64,000 nucleotides of DNA from Hypericum androsaemum. Its lineage: Eukaryota > Streptophyta > Magnoliopsida > Malpighiales > Hypericaceae. The position numbers and the translations under genes are program-made. Below, one piece after another: positions 57,355 through 64,000 of the stretch (the first letter of the stretch is position 1; each line of letters opens with the position of its first letter). Under the pieces are notes generated by a model. The model searched no databases. It saw only the letters and a list, made by a program, of their open reading frames with translations, and was not told the origin of the DNA. The stretch lies in assembly GCA_963995505.1 (NCBI GenBank), contig OZ023182.1, positions 16,157,619 through 16,221,618 on the forward strand. The letters run 5' to 3'.

Positions 57355-60300
57355 ATGGGATACGGAAAGCTAGGCAAATCCGAACCTAGCAGCGATCACG
57401 AAGCGCCGGAGCCAGCCTCGTCATCCTCCCGTCCCCTCAACCACGAAACGACGACGTCACCGACCCGGACCAAGAGGAGGGCGGCCACCATCCTCCTCTC
57501 TCTCCTGGCCCTGATCCTCATCGCGGCCTCTGTCTCCTCCGCCGTGCTGCTTATATCCCGCCGGGCCCGTGATTCCGGCAATGTCCCTCCGGTGGCCCAC
57601 CGGAAGCCGACGAAGGCCATCTCCAAGGCGTGCAGCAAGACGCTCTACCAGTCCCTGTGCGAGCAGACGCTAATGGAGTTCCCCGGTGGGCCCGCCGCCG
57701 CCACGGAGGACGACCTCGTCCACGTGTCGTTCAACATGACGCTGCAGCACATCTCCCGTGCGCTCTACGTGTCCTCGGGGATCTCTGCGCTCGAGATGGA
57801 ACCCCGAGCGCGGAGCGCCTACGAAGACTGCCTGGAGCTCCTCGACGATTCCGTGGAGGCCCTAACCCGATCCCTATCCTCAATAGGGACCGGGGTTGGG
57901 GACAACCAGGACGTCGTGAGCTGGCTCAGCGCGGCCCTCACCAACCAGGACACGTGCGCGGAGGGGTTTGATGACGTGGGGCCCGGGGAGGAGGTGAAGG
58001 AGAAGATGCAAGGTGGACTCAAGGACTTGTCGGAGCTGGTTAGCAACTGCCTGGCGATCTTTGCGGCGGCCGGCGGGGACGACTTCTCCGGGGTGCCGAT
58101 ACAGAACAGGAGGCGGAGGCTGATGGCCGGGGAGGAGGAGGGGATGCCGGAGTGGCTCGGGAAGAAGGAGCGGCGGCTGTTGGGGCTGCCGGTGGGGGCC
58201 ATTCAGGCGGATTTCGTTGTCTCCAAGGATGGGAACGGCACCTACAAGACCATCGCCGAGGCCATTAAGAAGGCTCCCGAGCATAGCTCTCGCCGGATTA
58301 TTATTTACGTCAAGGCAGGAAGGTAAATTTATGTCATCTCACTATTTTTTTTATTAAACTATTCGTATTCGATTAATATCGGGCCTATTTTAAAAACGAA
58401 ATATTTCTATAATTTATTGATCCAGGAATATCAACCTTTAAATTTTATAATTTCAAATATCAATGACTAAACTAATAATTATAGTCTTTGTTGTTATAAG
58501 AAAATGATTAGTTTAACATCAGACGAAGTGTAATTTCAATGACACTTTTTATTGATCCAGGAATATCAACCTTTAAATTTTATAATTTCAAATATCAATG
58601 ACTAAACTAATAATTATAGTCTTTGTTGTTATAAGAAAATGATTAGTTTAACATCAGACGAAGTGTAATTATATCTTTACAATAATCTTTTACAACCTTT
58701 ACCAACTAAAAGTGACTTTTTAATGATGCCATAAAGTTTGGCAACGGAAAAGTATTTCTGGACTTTTTTTACATGACGCAGTTTATTCGTTGCATTTGAT
58801 CACCGACATTAGCGGGTCCATTCAGTACGTGTACAGTACTCGATTCTAAATACCCCTTACTCTTTAGTGTCATATTAAAGATCAGTCGCTTTAATTTTGA
58901 TGGAGGGTTGACTTGTGTTTTTCAATTGTATTTCGCGTTCGCGTATGACATTAATTTCTCCTTGTAGATTCTACTACAAGTTGCTGGTTGTTTTTCTTCA
59001 AGGGATCAAATGGGTTAATTAATTTATTTGAAATTTTTGTTCCAGGTACGAAGAGAACAACTTGAAAGTTGGGAGGAAGAAAACCAACTTGATGTTCATT
59101 GGGGACGGGAAGGGAAAGACCATAATTACTGGTGGCAAAAGTGTCTTTGACAAAATGACCACCTTCCACACTGCTTCCTTTGGTAAATCTTTAATTACCT
59201 TTTCTGTATCTCTGTTTTCTTTTCGGTTTCTCCCCCTTTTTGTTTGGTAAAATTTGAAAAAATACCAGCATGTTTTTAAATTAATTGTCGAGAAATTATT
59301 TTAGCTTAACCAACGAGTTTCGAGTTCGAATTATTTAGAATACACCAGCGTTAAATATTTGTTTAGAAAAATTTTCACATTATTTAACACAAATTCAAAT
59401 TAGTCGACTTATATTTGATATCATAAAAATGGAAAAAAGACCGAATGAACCTGAGGGTGTCATAACTCGTAGCCTTCCAATTCAGCAACTTGTGAAAAGA
59501 TGCACATGGGATGTCCTGGAAAATTAACGATCATCTTTATAATCCGGATCTTATTTATTCTGTTCTCTGATTTTTCTCTCCCCAATCTTCTTTATAAATT
59601 TATCAATTTTTAGCCCATCAGGACAATAGAACCAATAATTATCATAAAATATTGATTACCTTATTTGTGATACCAAAATTTTTAGCTTACTGCTTGGGAA
59701 ATAAAAAAACATTGATTCTGACATCTCTAAAGTTTTCAATTTAACTTTGCATTTAGCATTACTTAGAATTTTTAGCGCCACTCTACTTAGTTCTATTATT
59801 TTTGGAGCCTACCATTATATTACTAAACATTTATAAAAATAAGTTGACTAAACCAATGTTCACGACTTTCTTCCCATCTTAATTTATAAAATACGAAATT
59901 TACGTGGATCATGGGTCTTATTCAGATTTCTACCATCGGCCTATCACCCACAACCGAATTCGTGGATGCTATTTATTTAGTTGAAAAGGTGACCTTATTT
60001 GAGGAGGTCTGGGCCATGGGAATCATATGATTAAATTAAATAGCTGTCCTATCGCCGGCAGTAATCTAGCTAGCTAACAATTAGATGGCCGAAAGCTATA
60101 AATAGTGTACCTTCTTTTTTTTTAGGGTTGTGTACTTTCTTTCCTATCTACCTTATGTTATCTTTATTTCTTCAAAATTAATTGTTATTATAACTCAAAA
60201 ATTAAAATAACAAGTTTGTAGATTTTGAACCCTGATAAATAAATTAACTATATTTATAATTAATAACGTGTTAATCTTAACAAATTATTAAATTATCTTT

Positions 60301-61562
60301 ATGAAACAATCAATTAGCTCTCTATAAGTTCTGATTTAGAATATAATATAATGATCTTCTAAATTGATAACATCTTTAAACTAACAAACAAAATTGTTTC
60401 AAATAGGGGTCAGTGTTAAAATACAATAATTATATATTCTAATAATTAATATTTTTTCAAAAATTTTAGTGCTAAATTACAATCTCAACTTTCGCATAAA
60501 ATAATATTATCGAATAAATACATATATTTTGCCGCTCATATTTTGACACGTTTTATAAATTTTAAAATATATTAAGATAATAGTTTGTAATAGAATTACT
60601 TTTTTGACAATTTTTATGTTATCATTTATTTCATGAATCGTCGTCAAATAAACTTCATAATTTTATAATTGTCATGTTGTAACAAAAATATTTTAATTTA
60701 GTGCAACAGATTAACAATGGTAGATGTCAAAAGTTTTGGTGAATTGAATATATACAAATATGTTTTTTAGTGTATATGTATTTACGATAGCAAAAACTCA
60801 ATTATTTGATATTTTTCTCTTGTCCATATAACTAATTACTCTCAATATCGGAAAATACGTGCAGCTGCAACCGGAGCAGGGTTCATCGCCCGTGACATGA
60901 CCTTCGAGAACTATGCCGGACCGGCCAAGCACCAGGCGGTGGCCCTCCGTGTCGGAGCGGACCACTCGGTGGTCTACCGGTGCAGCATCATCGGTTACCA
61001 AGACACACTCTACGTACACTCCAACCGCCAGTTCTTCCGCGAATGCGACGTATACGGCACCGTTGACTTCATCTTCGGCAACGCAGCCGTAGTCTTCCAA
61101 AACTGCTCAATGTACGCCCGGAAGCCGATGGACCAGCAGAAGAACACGATCACGGCGCAGAACCGGAAGGACCCGAATCAGAACACGGGGATATCCATCC
61201 ACGCGTGTCGAATCCTACCCACCTCGGACCTGGAAGCCTCAAAGGACAAGTTCCAAACCTATCTCGGACGTCCTTGGAAGCTCTACTCAAGAACTGTCTA
61301 CATGTTATCCTACATGGGTGATCACATTCACCCTAAAGGGTGGCTGGAGTGGAACGCGACCTTCGCGCTCGACACGTTGTACTACGGAGAGTACATGAAC
61401 TACGGGCCGGGCGCGGCGGTCGGGCAGCGGGTGACGTGGCCGGGTTATCGGGTCATTACTTCGATGGTGGAAGCAAGTAAGTTCACCGTGGCTCAGTTTA
61501 TTTATGGGTCGTCGTGGTTGCCGTCCACCGGAGTGGCGTTTCTCGCCGGCCTGTCCGTTTAG
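57355..61562 (+). CDS. pectinesterase / pectinesterase inhibitor (type I PME)
   Basis: Three exons, 57355-58322, 59046-59182 and 60865-61562, all with GT-AG introns, give 600 residues. The enzyme removes methyl esters from homogalacturonan in the cell wall. Residues 43-68 form a membrane anchor. A PMEI prodomain follows (about 86-240; Cys93 and Cys102 of the first pair). Two Golgi processing motifs, RRLM (254-257) and RRLL (273-276), precede the mature enzyme. The catalytic domain shows GNGTYKTI, GRYEEN across the first splice junction, QAVALR (Gln392), YQDTLY (Gln414, Asp415), DFIFGNA (Asp436) and LGRPW (Arg504), so all core active-site residues are present. Length is normal for the family and no damage is seen. 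Confidence 0.96.
58414..58669. repeat. tandem duplication in pectin methylesterase intron 1
   Basis: A ~120-bp segment starting TTTATTGATCCAGGAATATC and ending CAGACGAAGTGTAATT occurs at about 58414-58534 and again at 58549-58669, offset by 135 bp. By eye the copies are identical. Confidence 0.92.
59183..60864 (+). other. pectin methylesterase intron 2
   Basis: A 1,682-bp AT-rich intron. No embedded gene or element recognised. Confidence 0.8.
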
Positions 61563-62279
61563 CTTGAGATGGGAATACGTGCATAAGTTGTACAATTTAT
61601 TTGTGTTTTTTTGTTGTTGTTGTTGTATTTTGTGGGGGAAATATGAATTCATGTGATCTATTTTTTTTGTTTTTTCTCAGTCGTAATCAATAACCTACCT
61701 ACCCAACTGTATTTGTGGCTTCCAAATTGCTGTAAGCTGTAACTCATTAATGGAATAGAGATTGTCATCGACCTCCTGGCATTGCATTCATGTTGGGTAT
61801 TTCATCCAAATTATATTTTGGAGCCGGGGACGTAGAACGAGACTTTTTTTATATTCGCAGAAGATGCGTAAAACTATAAAATTATTAATCGTATTTATCA
61901 TAAATCGCAAAGATAGTTGGGGAACAGAGTCTTATAAAGAAGACTCGTAGAATCACCATCCAATTAAAAAAAATCAAGTCCAACGTGATCAACTGTTACC
62001 TATTTTGAGGTGTCTGAAATAGCTTTGAGTTTATCTCTCCATCGAATCGAATTAAGCCAAAGATGTACTTTCATGAGCTAACGTTTCAATCAATTCCGGA
62101 CAATATTTTTTCCAGTGTAATTGAGAATTATGAGATTTTTGAATTAGTGTCCAAAAATAATATCTATTGTATCATTTTGATTCGCATAATGCACTTCTTC
62201 GTTTTATAATTTTCTGTCTAAATATAGTGTGTTAACATTTTTTGGGATTTCTAGTTGGCCGTATTAGAACTGCATGTAC
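61563..62279. other. 3' region of the pectin methylesterase gene and spacer
   Basis: T-rich 3' untranslated sequence for the first ~150 bp, then AT-rich DNA with nothing recognised. Confidence 0.5.
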
Positions 62280-62283
62280 ATAA

Positions 62284-62830
62284 TCTTAGAATCTCTATAT
62301 CTAACCCAAAACGTTAAGGCTATGGGTTGGTGGATCTTCAACACTTATAAACTAGTGCATCCTACATGCACTAACCGATGCAGAATTCTCAACACGCCCC
62401 CTCAAATAAGACTCATCGGATTGAATATTGCACGGACTTTGACTTCGGCAACGTGCGAGAAATGGGAATCGTGCGAGCACAACAATAGGCATGGGATCAA
62501 CCCGCTCTGATACCATGTTAGAATCTCCATATCCAACCCAAAACCTTAAGGCTATGAGTTGGTGGATCTTCAACACTTATAAACCAGTCCAACCCACTTC
62601 CAACTTCCAATGTGGGATTCTCTCCAACACCCCCCTCAAACGAAGCACATTGGACTGAAGTTTGAACGGGCTTCACTCTGCCTCTCGTGCTTTCAAATGG
62701 GGGTCGTGGGAGCACAACGGACTATGAGTCTCGTTAGAGCAATTGACTCTGATAACATGTTAAAATCTCTATATCTAACCCAAAACTTTAAAATAATGAA
62801 TAGTTGGATCAACTACCCAACCCATTTGGA
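62284..62830 (-). repeat. tandem LTR-like units (about 235 bp)
   Basis: Two full units and part of a third, each beginning TTAGAATCTC.ATAT.(C/T)AACCCAAAA and ending GCTCTGATA.CATG. The unit end at 62506-62517 reads on the reverse strand as TGGTATCAGAGC, the tRNA-Met primer sequence. This suggests a small terminal-repeat element (TRIM-like) on the reverse strand, duplicated in tandem. No coding capacity. Confidence 0.6.
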
Positions 62831-64000
62831 ACTCATGAAATTTTCTCATACACGTGACAAACATAAAAGTTGAATTCCAAGTACACCGACGACTTTGTAC
62901 AGATGAGATTGTCTGCAATTCTAATTTAATAATTATCTTATTGATTAAATCAGAGGGTAGCTATCTGATGCGGTAACGCACAATCTACATCATCAACTAT
63001 ACACTCTCTTTTATTCACCTAAAAAAAACTATACACTCTATTTTCATCGTTCTTTATACAGAAATCACATTAAAAAAGCGGTCCGTACGTAATGTGGAAA
63101 CTGAAAAGTGAAGTAATTCGCTACACAATTGGTGTACAGGGACAATTAAACCCTTACAAAAAGTGATATAATTTGCTAATAATTGATATGCTGGCACAAT
63201 TTATACCATATAAAATCAATATAAATCGTAAACCAGGAGATTGACTTTCGTTACCCTGGATACAGCTGGCTGGTTGGCATTTGCGGTGCTACCGGCGGTC
63301 GTTCGCCGAATGAAACTTTATGAGAATTACGTACTTAAATTAACTTGTGATTAAATTATTTTATATTAATTAAAAAGTTTTAAATTCAATGTGTTAAATA
63401 TATGTGAAAAAAAATTATTCAAAATTTTATCTAGTTCGAATGTAAACATCAATAAGGTGGATTGAAGGGATTGGTGTCGGTGGATTGAAGTGATTGGCAA
63501 CATTCAATCTGTAGATCTAATCGGGTCCCACGTGTTTTGACTTGTGCCCACATGGCTTGTTACCAGACTTCTTGTCCAGTAGGGCCGACTACGGCTTTTA
63601 AGGCCCAATCTTAAATTTGGGCCTACCCATTTGCTGGATGGATGATCTAAGCAGCGGGTCTTTCGTGTGTTTTTCAAAGATTTGTACTGACATCAGTATC
63701 TTGGTAACTTGACGATGCATTAATTAATTATTTTGATATTTTTTTCTTTTCCTATATTTTTTTTGAATTTTTCGAGCAGTGTTACATGTGCAATGAGTTT
63801 CGGTATATTTAGATTTGTGACTCGTGGTTCATAAGCAGTGAGTTATGCTAAAGCCAAGGTGTGTGAGTCGTGGGTCGTATGTAGTGAGTCGCGGTAAAGT
63901 GATGACTGTACATGAGCATTAACTCTCGTTCTTTATAGCCTAACGGCACAAGACATTGTAAATATCTAAAAAGTTCATGGTTCAAACCTAACATGGTCAT
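62831..64000. other. unassigned sequence at the window end
   Basis: No gene or element recognised. GTGAGTCGTGG-type short repeats occur near 63820-63895. Confidence 0.4.

Overview
This is nuclear DNA from a flowering plant, almost certainly a eudicot. It is AT-rich and holds intron-containing plant genes (a pectin methylesterase and an At4g10955-type lipase family), many F-box gene copies, and layers of plant transposable elements: Copia LTR elements with tRNA-Met primer sites, L1 LINEs, hAT- and Mutator-type DNA elements, Cassandra-like 5S-containing fragments, and an integrated caulimovirid. I cannot name the species.

Region 1 (about 0.6-39 kb) is a degraded multi-copy gene cluster whose unit is an alpha/beta-hydrolase (class 3 lipase) gene facing away from an F-box gene across a conserved spacer. 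Copy 1 (763-12225) has a lipase pseudogene with an inverted piece of exon 2 and a broken F-box fragment; its spacer carries a nearly complete endogenous pararetrovirus (3973-11905). Copy 2 (about 12226-27095) lacks the lipase, keeps an F-box gene split by an L1, and has a spacer filled by a foldback element and by an L1 that itself contains a Copia element and a hAT element. Lipase B (28849-30468) and two reverse-strand F-box copies (31268-33288) follow. Copy 3 (32717-38642) is an inverted version of copy 1; its spacer contains a long Mutator-like element packed with a 10-bp repeat, and it ends in the only lipase gene that looks intact (37132-38642).

Region 2 (38.6-47.2 kb) has no convincing gene. 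It holds Cassandra-like 5S-derived fragments, three small elements with 9-bp target duplications, and unassigned AT-rich DNA. Region 3 (47210-55738) is one reverse-strand Copia element with an AAAAC target duplication, unequal LTRs and an extra reading frame ahead of gag.

Region 4 (57.3-61.6 kb) is a complete three-exon type I pectin methylesterase gene with a TATA box, PMEI prodomain and PME catalytic domain. The rest (61.6-64 kb) holds a tandem LTR-like repeat and unassigned sequence.

The two genes that look functional are the pectin methylesterase (cell-wall pectin demethylation) and lipase copy C; the F-box copy at 31268-32326 is one nonsense codon from intact. The main interest lies in the insertion history. 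Paralogous spacers within the same window show the sites before insertion, so the viral integration, the Mutator element and the foldback can each be compared with an uninterrupted copy.
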